Source of the DNA: Mesostigma viride
Lineage: Eukaryota > Streptophyta > Mesostigmatophyceae > Mesostigmatales > Mesostigmataceae
Direction: 5' to 3'
DNA length: 35,000 nucleotides
Assembly: GCA_009746045.1 (NCBI GenBank)
Contig: RPFO01000015.1
Location: 300,029 to 335,028 of the forward strand
Below, piece by piece: positions 1-9,187 of the stretch. The notes beneath the pieces were generated by a model. The model was not told the DNA's origin, did not search any database, and saw only the letters and a program-made list of their open reading frames with translations. Made by a program: the position numbers and the translations under genes. Numbering within the stretch: position 1 is the stretch's first letter; each line of letters starts with the position of its first letter.

Positions 1-894
1 TGGCCTTGCTCCCAAGGAAAGGGAGAAACACGAAGGCCACTAACGAGAGACTCGAAGAGACTACACGCTGCGTGAGAGTCCTCTTCGACTATGAACCAAA
101 CCATTCGTCATGCCACACGCATGACACACGCCACACTTGTCAGTCCAGCCAGGAATGCCAAAACTATCTTGCTGCCTGAACCATGCGAATAGAAACCGCA
201 TTCCAGTTGCCGTCCTGGCTTTCTACCACACATGCCAACAAAAGCAGGAAGGCATCCCGACAAATCTAAATTGCTACCCTGTTGCCGATCTCATCTCCTA
301 GAGGCTCCGGCATTTCTGTCCCTGGGAATGTCCGACATTGAGTCACGTCCAGCAAGGTCGAAGCATAATATCCTTCAGACAATCTGCACGCTCACACCTT
401 GCGTGTGAGTGGCCCAGCAAACATTGCGTCTAATCGTTCCTTTCTAGAAGAAATCCCTTTTTAGGGCTGCCAGCGATTTCGCATTCATTCCAGCGATCTG
501 GCTCCGCACCGCAAATTGTCCTTTTCCATTTTCTGTCCAGTCCTCATAACGTTGACCCGCTATTCTACACCACAAAGACACCTGGCCTGTCAATAGCCTC
601 GGCGCTGTTGAAGTCCAGCAGTCCAGCTTCAGCTCCAGCTGTCCACTAACACGCGTATGATCCTCTCGACGCTGCACACTTGTGCTGCCGTCCGCTCAAG
701 TCAGTGCTGCGCGCCCAGCTGTGCCTGGCCCGGCGCGCGTGCACGTACACTTTCGTCCGCTCTTATGCTGCAAGTGCTAGTGTCCCCCCCGGTCACTAGC
801 CTTTGTCGAAAATGCGTAGAAGACAAATTCCTTGCGCACGTCACCGGTCTTGTGCATAGTGGGCGCCCGGATGACATAGCGCGCGTCCGTGACA
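1..894 (-). repeat. 3' LTR of the gypsy element (partial)
   Basis: Bases 2-894 match 9368-10261 almost perfectly: C versus A near 629/9995, and C7 versus C8 near 784. Base 1 (t) differs from 9367 (c). On the minus strand the repeat begins TGTCAC, the expected TG start. The other end is cut by the window edge. Bases 895-1065, between this LTR and the pol stop codon, would hold the polypurine tract, but no clean purine run is visible there. Confidence 0.93.
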
Positions 895-1065
895 GCTGTC
901 GCGTCTGCGTGCCACAATCTCCGGCGCCACCATGGCGGCTGGCCACTCAGCTTAATTTGGTAAAACCCAAATGAGCTGAGCTGATGTGCCTGCCTTAACT
1001 GCATGCCCTGTGGGGTGGGCGAGGACCTGTCCCATGATTCCCCCCCTCGCTGGCGACCGGCCCCA

Positions 1066-3826
1066 TCACGAAGACAGCGATCGTACCAAGACAAGGGCAG
1101 CGGTGACCGCAGTCAAGCTGCGGGAGGTAAACTGCGCAGCGGTGCACACTGGACAAAACCAATCCCCCTCCGGAATGCTGGTGACCACGGGCTGCAAGCA
1201 CTGCATGTGCCAACCACAGTTACACTGATCACACAATAACATGGACTCCGCCTGATCGACCCGGTGACAAACCTGACACTGGGCGTCCTTGACTCGGCGA
1301 GATGTGTGCGGTTGGAGGTCGTGGACCAAATTGGGCAGTGAGCAGGGACTGAGATTGCTGAGGTTGTCTGTCGTACGGCTCCCGTCGGCGCCCTCCAAAA
1401 TTGCCACTCCCGATGGTTTGATAGCCACAATGCGCAAAATGGTGGGCCCCGCCTCCACATCCAAAGTGTGCTTCAGCTGAGTGCGCAGGAAAACATACTG
1501 CCCTGGCCTAAACCGCAGCTGGCGAGCCATGTATGCGCCCCCCCGGCGCTGAGCGTAACGCAGGGAGTCCCTGTGCTGAGCAATGAACAAGTTGTTCATC
1601 GCGATGGGCATGACCTTCTTAAAAGTCTCTGCCCTGGCCAGCACCTCAACCAAAAATTGCTGAGCGTTGTCGAAGGCCATGGGTTCGGGGTGCGCAACCT
1701 GTGCCTCCGTAGGCAAAAGAGGATTACGCCCGAACAGAAGGAAATACGGGGAGAAGGTAGCGAGAGACTCCTGGGGAGACATGCGATAACCCATGGCAAT
1801 CCATGCCAACTCGCGATCCCACCTGGCCGACTCCGGCACCTGCAGGCTCCACTTGCGCAGCGCCTGCTTGACGGTCTGCACCAATCTCTCAGCCAAACCA
1901 TTGGCCTGAGGATGCTCCCGAGAAGTGCGACGGTGATCAATAAGACATCCATCCAGCAACTCCTGGAACTCACCCCTGAACTCACCACCCTGGTCCGTGA
2001 CTACCTCCGCGGGAGCCCCAAACCTGGTGATGATGTCTGCAAAATGCTTCGCTGTGGTAGCGGCATGCTTGTCAGCAATGGGGATCAACTCAACCCATTT
2101 GCTAAAGCTCTCCACGCATACCATGACATAGAGGTTGCCGTCAGGGCTCTCCTGAAACGGCCCGCACAGATCGACGTGCCAGCGATAAAACAAGCCCTTG
2201 ATGGGAAGCGACATCAGCTCCTTGGCACCATGATCTGCGCTAAAGTTAGCCTTGGTTCGAGCACACGGGACACAGCTGGCCACTACCTGGGCCACTGTGT
2301 GTCGCATGTTATTCCACCAATAGCTGGTCCGTACGAGGCTGAGCGTGCGATTGCCACCCAAGTGACCATACCGCTCGTGGTACGCCTGCACTATAGCAAC
2401 GCGCTTGTCAGGCGGTGGGACGACCACCCTACGCTTGCCCAACAGCTTGTACAAAACCCCATCTTCCCAACCATAGGTTGCAGCCCTGTGCTGCACCCTG
2501 TTCAACTCCGTCGCCTTCTGAGCAGGAGTCCAATCGACTGGAGTAGGAGTCAAGACAGCACCCTGCACTTGCTCCAAAACTCGACCATCTAGCCAGATAT
2601 CAGCGGTGTAGCAATCAGCAAGAGAGCTACGCGCTAAGAGAGCCTGCACAGCGATCAGCTGCTGCAGAGAAGGATCAATGTCAAAGGACAGAGACCTACC
2701 CTCTTCCATAGCGCACACAGCTTTGGATGGCGTGAATGGCGACGGCCGCACCGGGTCGTCGCTGATGCCGAAGTCCGCCACAGAGTACTCGACACTGCGC
2801 CACCACGCCTCCTCCTCATCGTCGGCCGCATACCCAGCAGCGTTCACAAAGACCACAGAACCCGACGAGCCCTCGGCACCCATGGCCCGGGCTCCAGTGT
2901 GGTCAACAGTGGTAGGCATGGCGTATCGGGATAGCACATCGGCGTTGACATGGTCCTTGCCGGCCCGATGCACAATGGTCATGTGGTACTCCTGGATAAT
3001 CATGGCCCATCGGGCGAGCTTACCCGTCAGGTTGGTGTTGGTCATTAGCCACTGAAGCGGCTGGTGGTCTGTCACCAGAGTAAACACGCGCCCAACTAAA
3101 TACGGGCGAAAGTGCTTGATGGCCCACACCACAGCCAGTGCCTCCCCCTCATAGGAAGAATACCGGCTCTCCGCTGGGTTGTTGCTGCGACTAGCATAAG
3201 CAATAACGTGCTCGCGCCCATCACCATCCTTTTGCGCCAAGACCGCACCCAGTCCTACCTTGGACCAGTCGGTATATAACACAAATGGCAAAGCATAGTC
3301 AGGGGCGCGCAGAATCGGGGCCGACGTGAGCTCCTGCTTGATTGTCTCGATGGCGCGTTGCTGTGCGGGACCCCACGCCCACACGCACCCCTTCTTGAGT
3401 AACTCGGTCAAGGGCTTCACCTTGCTGCTGAAGTTCTCAATGTAACCTCGGTAATAGCCAGCCAAACCCAAATACGCCCGCACCCCTGAGACATCCGTGG
3501 GTACGGCGGCCTGCACAATGGATTCGACCTTGGCGGCATCAGGCGTCCGGCCACCCGGCACAATCTGATGACCAAGGAATGAGAGGGTCCGCTGGGCGAA
3601 CTTGCACTTCTCAGGGTGCAGCCGCATATTATGCTCCTCGAGAGCCAAGCGAACCTGCTCCAAGTGCGCCAGGTGCTCCTCAAATGTCGCGCTAAAGACG
3701 ATTACATCATCAATGTAACAAGCGGCGAAAGGAAGACCTGCAAGCACTTTGTCCATAGCTCGTTGGAAAACAGCACTAGCGTTGCGGTGCCCAAAGGGCA
3801 TGCGCACCCACTCATACAAATTGCCG
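1066..3826 (-). CDS. Pol polyprotein, second part: RT palm, RNase H, integrase, PHD finger
   Basis: Residues are numbered from codon 3819. The RT catalytic box YIDD is at 35-38, after LYEWVRMPFGHRNA. RNase H spans about 170-298, with D184 (LYTDWS), E224 (SYEGEAL), D251 (VTDHQPL) and D294 (NADVLSR). The integrase zinc-binding domain has H481, H486, C516 and C519. The integrase core has the DDE residues D550 (WHVDLCGPF), D609 (VVTDQGGEF) and E644 (NGLAERLVQT). A C-terminal basic/SH3-like region (RFRPGQYVFLRT) is followed by a PHD finger at 848-892 and a short tail to the TGA at 1066. It makes cDNA from the element RNA and inserts it into the genome. There is no chromodomain; the PHD takes its place. 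The frame joins the upstream half at the 3827-3832 run. Confidence 0.95.
1144..1278 (-). other. PHD finger at the integrase C-terminus
   Basis: Cys4-His-Cys3 pattern: C848, C851, C863, C866, H871, C874, C889, C892, with core LLCDQCNCGWHMQCL and ending DWFCPVC. PHD fingers usually read the histone H3 tail, often by its K4 methylation state. By analogy with chromodomains on other gypsy integrases, it may direct integration to particular chromatin; that role is inference. Confidence 0.9.
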
Positions 3827-6800
3827 CCCCCCAGAATGCAAGCTTCCGCTGATCCTCCGGCGCAACTGCGATCTGATGAAAGCCGCTACGCAGGTCCAGC
3901 GAGGACACAAACTTCACATGAGGAGATATCTTATCCAGGACATCATCCACACGTGGCATGGGGTAACGGTCCACGGGTGTGTGTGCATTCAGCAACCGCA
4001 GATCGGTGGCCATGCGCATACCCGTCCATGCCCCGGTGATAGCGTCCTTCTTGGGCGCAACGACAACGGCAGCGGCATAGCTGGAGGAAGATTGCCTGAT
4101 GATACCGGCATCCTCTAACTCCTTGCATTGCTCGGCTACAAAATCCAACTCGGCCTGACTCAGGCGATGCTGGCGTCGGAACAAAGGAGTGTCAGTGTCC
4201 AATGGAACACGCATGGTCCCACCATTGAAACACCCCAGTTCATCACTTGTGAAAGCGAAGGCCCCCCTTGCAGTGCCTAGCCACTTTAGCATGGCTGAGC
4301 GCTGCGCATCAGAAAGGTGTTCGCCAATAGCCCAGGGGTGCGTATCCGCGGGATCACCCACAGCTACCGCATGTGCCTCAAGATGCGGCGCCCTAGCCGC
4401 ATCGTCGTGGAACAAGGAAAAGGCTGCCACGCCTGGTGTGACACCCACCGCCGGAGCCTCGCGTGCCGCACGGTGTATTACCCGATGCAGCGTGGGCTCG
4501 CCGGCCAGCACGGTGCTGGTCAGCAGGGCGGTCATGAGAATGATAGTCCACACCTGTCGCAGACGCCACCCCCATGCTGATGAAGTCCCCGTCGCTGCAG
4601 GGCGCTTCAGTTTGGCTGCGCGCGCCTCAACCTGCTGAGGCGGATTGGCTGGGGACGCCCCCCCAGACTGGCGCACGGCAACCGATGCAAGCAGCACATA
4701 CCCGACCTGCAACACCGACATAGCCTGGCCTATCAAAGACCAGCGCTCACTCTCGAGCACGCCCGGCAGCGCCGAGGCCCCGACATGAAAACCCATGCTG
4801 GCCTCACGAAATTCTGCGGGTGGCTGCACCAACAGACCGGTGGTAGTGTCCCAAACGAGACCCTTACCCCGATCACGGTATGCTGTCGACCCTTGGTAAC
4901 TGACCAGGGTCGGCAGTGCACACATGGGGCTCCCGACCCGGTTGACGCGTGCATACGGTGGGCGATCCTCGCTATCCACCTTCTGCGTGACTAGGTGGGA
5001 AGGCAATGCTACCTCCGCAGACACACTCGGATGCTGCCTTGCTACGGCCCCCAAGACCGCCTGCACATCGGTCGCACACGCCACGTTGGTCCAATAGGCA
5101 CGCAAACGATGCGTGAGCCCACCCAGCCCTGCGTTGTCACACACGATGGGCTCCCCCAGGAGTGCCACGATTGTAGCCCAGTCCTCCCGCACCGCCTGAT
5201 GTGGGCTGTCACCCGCCACAACGTTCTCAAACAGATACGCAGGCGGATGGGGCTGACGCGACTGCAACAGTCCCACCACACGCAACAGTTCCCAGAACAG
5301 CGCGCTACGCGGATCGGCTAGCCCCCGCCCTTGCCCTGCCTGGCTCAGGCCCTGGCACTCCCAACCCGCAATTACCAAGTCGATGGCATGATGCCTGCGC
5401 AACAACTGCTGCACCTGCACCTCACCGATGGCTCGGATATCTTGAGGACATTCCCCAAACGGGTCACGCCATGCTGATGGCGGAAACTGCGCGGGATACT
5501 CTCGCGACAACACGCCACAGTGACTGAAGTACACCTGACGCGCCTTGTGCGATGGCTCTACCGCGATGAGTTTACGGCACACGCCGCCTGCGGCCAAAAA
5601 GCCTGCAATGCCCCCTCCGATCCCCGCAAACAGTTCCAACACTACCGCACCCTTGGCAAAATCAGGGGCCTGCGGTAAGATTGCAGCAGAAAAATTACCT
5701 TGGGCCTCCGAGACACCCGGTTGCAGCAAAGTGAGGCCATGGCTGGCCATCTGAGGAATGGTGATGACGGCTTCAGTCACCCGCTTGCGCATAGCCAGCT
5801 GCCGCGTGGACGTCACAGCATCCAGCGACCACTGCGTGCGCATCTTGGCAATGCTCGCCGTTGGCTGGGGCAGCACCGTCCGATGCTTGTCCCACGCCGA
5901 TGAGCCCGCCGCCCGTACCTCCACCATGCTGACCTCCACCACGCCCGCAGCCGCGGAAGGGTTGAGGCGTGCAGCCCCGGCTGAAGAACTGAAGCATGAG
6001 ACCGGCACACTGGCCCGCTTCAGGCCAGCCCCATCCCAATCAGGGATGTAAGATGCCTCCTCCGCCCTATAGTCCACCTGAACCATGGCGCGAGCAAGGA
6101 CATCCACCCCGAGTAGTGCGGAATATCCACACTTGTTGACCACCAGCGCATACGCGGACACGGTGGTCATGCTAGAGGCGCGCAACGGATTGAAAATCAC
6201 GTTGACTTTAACCGCCGTCATAGCGTACGGCTTACTAGCCGGACCCTGCCAACCTGACACAGACACGGGGCTTTCCACTAAGCCACCGTTCTCGTAGGTC
6301 AGGTTCAGCATGGTGGCCAAGTCCGTGCTGATGACTAGCGGCTGAGCACCGCTATCAAGCTTGACTGCGCCAACCAACGGACATGTCACCATGTCGCTCC
6401 ATACATCTCCACAGGCTCCAACTGCTTGGAACGCCATGGACGGCTCACCATTGGGGTATGGAACCACCGTGGGAACCTGGGGGACTGCACTAGTGCGCTG
6501 CTGGCTACTTGTGCTGACCACTCCCGCTTGCACCACGGGCACTGCGGCTTCTACCGGCTGGCGCCCGTAGGTGACGGACTCAGAATTGCGCAAGGTGCGC
6601 ACATCATGCCCATCTGCGAACAACTGGATCTCGGACACAACCGACCCCAGCCACTCAACCCCCTTCTGCCCGAAGGTGTCGACCACCTGCCGTGCTGAAA
6701 ACATGGGTACGTCCACAATGAACGGCATTGGGTACACAGGCGCCAATCGCCTACGCTGCTCCAGCCCAGCAGGGTTCGCATGCTCAAAAGCAGATTGCAC

Positions 6801-7246
6801 CCCAGCCAGCGGCATGGAAAAGGACGCGGGCAACTGCCCGGCAGGCAACATGGGTGCCTGCTGAAAAGAAAGCGGGCTGCGTGCCTGCTTGCCTTTGGTA
6901 GCCTCCGCAGCGTTGATCTCGACGTCACCCGGCATGGGCGCCCAGAATGGGTCCTCCCGGTACACCGTCTCGAATTGGTTGGGGGGCGCCGTCGCCTCCT
7001 CACCATGCTTGATGGCAGCCACCTGGGCTTCCATCGAGTCGGTCTTGCCCGCCATCTCGGCGAAGTGGACCGTCTTGATGCCCGCGGCTGGACACTTGTT
7101 CATCAGGTGCCACTTCGTGTCTGCCCCATGCGGCTTCGTGCAGCGGCTTGGACACTCGCGACTAAGGTGCCCATCCTTGTCGCAAAGGAAGCAGCCCGAT
7201 TTGCGCGCATCCGTCCTAGTACCCGTCTGTGAGGACGTGCCCCCCC
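3827..7246 (-). CDS. Pol polyprotein, first part: CCHC, protease, cytosine methyltransferase, RT fingers
   Basis: The frame is open from the G7 run (7240-7246) to a stop at 3702, but coding sense ends at the 6-base run 3827-3832. Residues are numbered from the ATG at 7103. Retropepsin-like protease: LDSGAQ with catalytic D250-S251-G252 and a later ALLGVDVLA. C5 methyltransferase: about 485-810 (separate entry). A strongly hydrophobic stretch (WTIILMTALLTSTVLAG, about 852-868) follows it. RT fingers and palm begin near 985, with IIRQSSSSYAAAVVVAPKK, then MATDLRLLN and the motif A region SSLDLRSGFHQI. The RT continues in the next frame as LYEWVRMPFG. One extra base in the run would join the two halves. 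Between protease and RT, where gypsy elements normally have only a short linker, there are several hundred extra residues. Confidence 0.9.
4674..5651 (-). other. C5 cytosine-specific DNA methyltransferase domain inside the retrotransposon Pol
   Basis: Transfers a methyl group from S-adenosylmethionine to carbon 5 of cytosine in DNA. Visible motifs, numbered from the ATG at 7103: motif I ELFAGIGGG (490-498, SAM binding); an acidic AVEP after the next strand; motif IV GWECQGLSQAG with the catalytic Cys at 583 (bases 5355-5357); the following DPRSALFWELLRVV; motif VI YLFENVV (E626); motif VIII-like HRLRAYWTN (665-673); and motif X-like IGQAMSVLQVGYVL (791-804). LFENVV and HRLRAYWTN look more like DNMT3-type enzymes than like DNMT1 or bacterial enzymes. 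Motif IV has Glu in place of the usual Pro before Cys-Gln. No stop or frameshift occurs in the domain. Activity is inferred from the motifs only. Confidence 0.93.
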
Positions 7247-8911
7247 AGCTCGCGTCGGGGCGGCAGCGTCTTTGTTGCCGCCAGCGGCGTTACCCTGGGT
7301 TGCATCATGCGATGAGGCGTTGCGAGACCCCCCTTGGTTCCTGCTAGCACCGTGGCCGCCTTGCGGGCGCGCTTGTCTTGTGGCAGACGACTCACCCGAC
7401 TTGGCCTTGGTCAGCGCGTCGACCTTGGCCTGCAGCTCGGCCACCACCGTGCTTACCGAGATCCGGCCTTGCGCGTGTCGTCGCATCATGGCCCTGACCT
7501 CAATGCACAGTGACCGCAATCGCCACGGCTGGCCGTTGGGCGGCGTGGGCAGCTCCATCTCCTTGGAGCCTAGCGCTTGCAGCCATTTCTGACACGCCAG
7601 CTTTTCGGACCAGTCCTCCACTTCGCCGGCGAACTCCATGAGGCGCTCGTAAGATTGCTCCGGGGTTTCACCCTCGGCTATCTTGAAACTGCGCCACTCA
7701 CGCTCTGCCTTGATGGTCTCCACCGGGTATTCCTGGCGAAGGAGGCCCCACAGTTCCTCGGCAGGGTCGACACCATACATGATGTTGTCATAGTCGGGCT
7801 GGCCACGCCCGTCGAAGCCGAACCACACGTCCGTGTGACGCGTGTACAGCGAGACCTCTCTCCACTGCTCCACCAGCCTAGCCACTCGCCTCAGCGTAAG
7901 GCCGTGAAAGAAAAAATGCATGTTGTTCATCACAAACTCATGCATTACAGCGCCTTGCGTAGTCATGTATTGCAGATCAATCCATGACTTGTACGCGTTG
8001 TAGGCCTGCGCCAGCGTGGCCAGATTGCCGGTTGTGGAGAACTTCTCGCGCATGTCCACCCGTGGTAGGGTGGGCATCTTCGCGCCTTCCGGTATGAGGC
8101 GCACCCTTTGCGGGTACTGCACCCCATCGGCATCCTCCGGCGGTCGCTGAGCTGCGCGTCCCTGCGCCAGCGTGCTTGGTCGTGCTGCCTCCCGTACTCG
8201 GAAAGCCAGCGGCGTGGTTATGTCCTCCATGGGCGGAATGCGCCCGATTGGCACACTTGACCACCGTGCAGTCGACCCGCCGGTCAGCGCCCCACCGCCT
8301 CGCCCAAACGGAATTGAGGCCCCGCCTGGCAGCATGCGTCCTGGTGCACCCCTGTGTGGGTCCATCGCGCGCGCCAGCCCTGCCCCGTTCTCCTCGTGCA
8401 ATCCGTCTCGCGCTTGATCGAAAGGCAGGCGCCTGGGCGCCAGCGTATACTCGCCCCGTGGCTGACCATCCGCCTCACCAAGCAAGTCGTGTTGGGTTAG
8501 CGACCCAGCCAAAACCCCCGGTTCCATCGAAGCCCTTCCCGCCGCATTACCTGAGGTTGGCGGCTGGTCCCGCTCCCTCGGCTCCGCGGCAACACCACTG
8601 GGGCCCGGCATCGATGCCTGCCCGTCCCATGGTGTGGACTGCAGATGACGACCCTCTACGGCCACCAATCTGTCGGTCACTTCCCGCATCTGCAGCGCCA
8701 ATTGCTGCTGCAACTGTTGCGACTGTTGCTGCATCTGCGCTTGCATCTGCGCGAACAGCGCCACCATACTCAGCGGCGCTTCTTGGTCGCGACTCTCACC
8801 CACTGCGGGTACGGCGGGAGGAATCCCGCCATTCGACCCCGGAGCGGACGTGTCGGCATCTGCTCTATTTGCATCTGCCATGGCTCGAGTCTGCGCTCGC
8901 GTCAGTGGCAT
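7103..8911 (-). CDS. Gag polyprotein of the gypsy element
   Basis: Structural capsid protein of the retrotransposon, about 600 residues. The frame is open to 8938, but the first ATG is at 8911 (MPLTRAQTRAMADAN), so that start is chosen; a second ATG lies at 8881. A Gln/Met-rich coiled-coil stretch near residues 60-85 is followed by a Pro/Gly/Ala-rich linker. A gag capsid-like core (roughly residues 290-470) has repeated Trp/Leu helices such as SYERLMEFAGEVEDWSEKL. Bases up to the G7 run at 7240-7246 encode sensible gag. After that the annotated frame gives an Arg-rich tail, while the zinc knuckle lies in the pol frame. Gag and pol are therefore related by one base at the G run, either a missing G in the sequence or a -1 ribosomal frameshift. 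The 5' leader is 8912-9187. Confidence 0.85.
   Translation of the reverse strand: MPLTRAQTRAMADANRADADTSAPGSNGGIPPAVPAVGESRDQEAPLSMVALFAQMQAQMQQQSQQLQQQLALQMREVTDRLVAVEGRHLQSTPWDGQASMPGPSGVAAEPRERDQPPTSGNAAGRASMEPGVLAGSLTQHDLLGEADGQPRGEYTLAPRRLPFDQARDGLHEENGAGLARAMDPHRGAPGRMLPGGASIPFGRGGGALTGGSTARWSSVPIGRIPPMEDITTPLAFRVREAARPSTLAQGRAAQRPPEDADGVQYPQRVRLIPEGAKMPTLPRVDMREKFSTTGNLATLAQAYNAYKSWIDLQYMTTQGAVMHEFVMNNMHFFFHGLTLRRVARLVEQWREVSLYTRHTDVWFGFDGRGQPDYDNIMYGVDPAEELWGLLRQEYPVETIKAEREWRSFKIAEGETPEQSYERLMEFAGEVEDWSEKLACQKWLQALGSKEMELPTPPNGQPWRLRSLCIEVRAMMRRHAQGRISVSTVVAELQAKVDALTKAKSGESSATRQARPQGGHGASRNQGGSRNASSHDATQGNAAGGNKDAAAPTRAGGARPHRRVLGRMRANRAASFATRMGTLVASVQAAARSRMGQTRSGT
7152..7193 (-). 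other. CCHC zinc knuckle (nucleocapsid motif)
   Basis: In the pol frame the sequence reads CFLCDKDGHLSREC, a canonical C-x2-C-x4-H-x4-C retroviral-type knuckle that binds the element RNA. It overlaps the 3' end of the gag frame but is in the other frame. This shows that gag and pol were meant to be read through near 7240. Confidence 0.9.
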
Positions 8912-9163
8912 GCACCAGCTGACCGATGGGCAAAACAAGAACCAACAAGCCTAGGTTTCGCTGAGAAGAAGCAACAACCAAAGGCTTTAAAATCTGTCTC
9001 AAGACACTTCCTTTACAAACTGTCAGCCAGGCCGTTCCCTGTACTGCTGATGGTTGATAAACACTAAAGCCAACGTCTTGGCTTCGAACAGAAGGAAGCA
9101 GACTACCGGGTAGTCTCTTCGAGTAAAGAAAGGAGGGCTCTCAGCCGAGGACAAGGAACTGTC

Positions 9164-9181
9164 CCTCGTGCCTGATAACCA
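9164..9181 (-). promoter_or_regulatory. candidate primer binding site
   Basis: The minus strand reads TGGTTATCAGGCACGAGG, starting with the TGG complementary to a tRNA CCA end. It resembles the plant-type initiator-methionine PBS (TGGTATCAGAGC...GAGG) with small insertions. It lies 6 nt inside the proposed LTR end at 9188. If the LTR instead ends at 9361, this site is too far away and the call fails. Confidence 0.4.
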
Positions 9182-9187
9182 CCTTAT

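Noticed and set aside
444-677. Repeated 77-codon frame, also at 9810-10043
   Set aside because: It lies in both LTR copies and starts at GTG; its repetition only reflects LTR identity.
1468-2592. 374-codon plus-strand open frame
   Set aside because: It lies antisense to the gypsy RNase H/integrase and has no recognisable motif; it is a shadow of the real gene.
4674-5651. Host methyltransferase gene interrupted by an element
   Set aside because: The domain is in frame with protease upstream and RT downstream in one uninterrupted frame, so it belongs to the element polyprotein.
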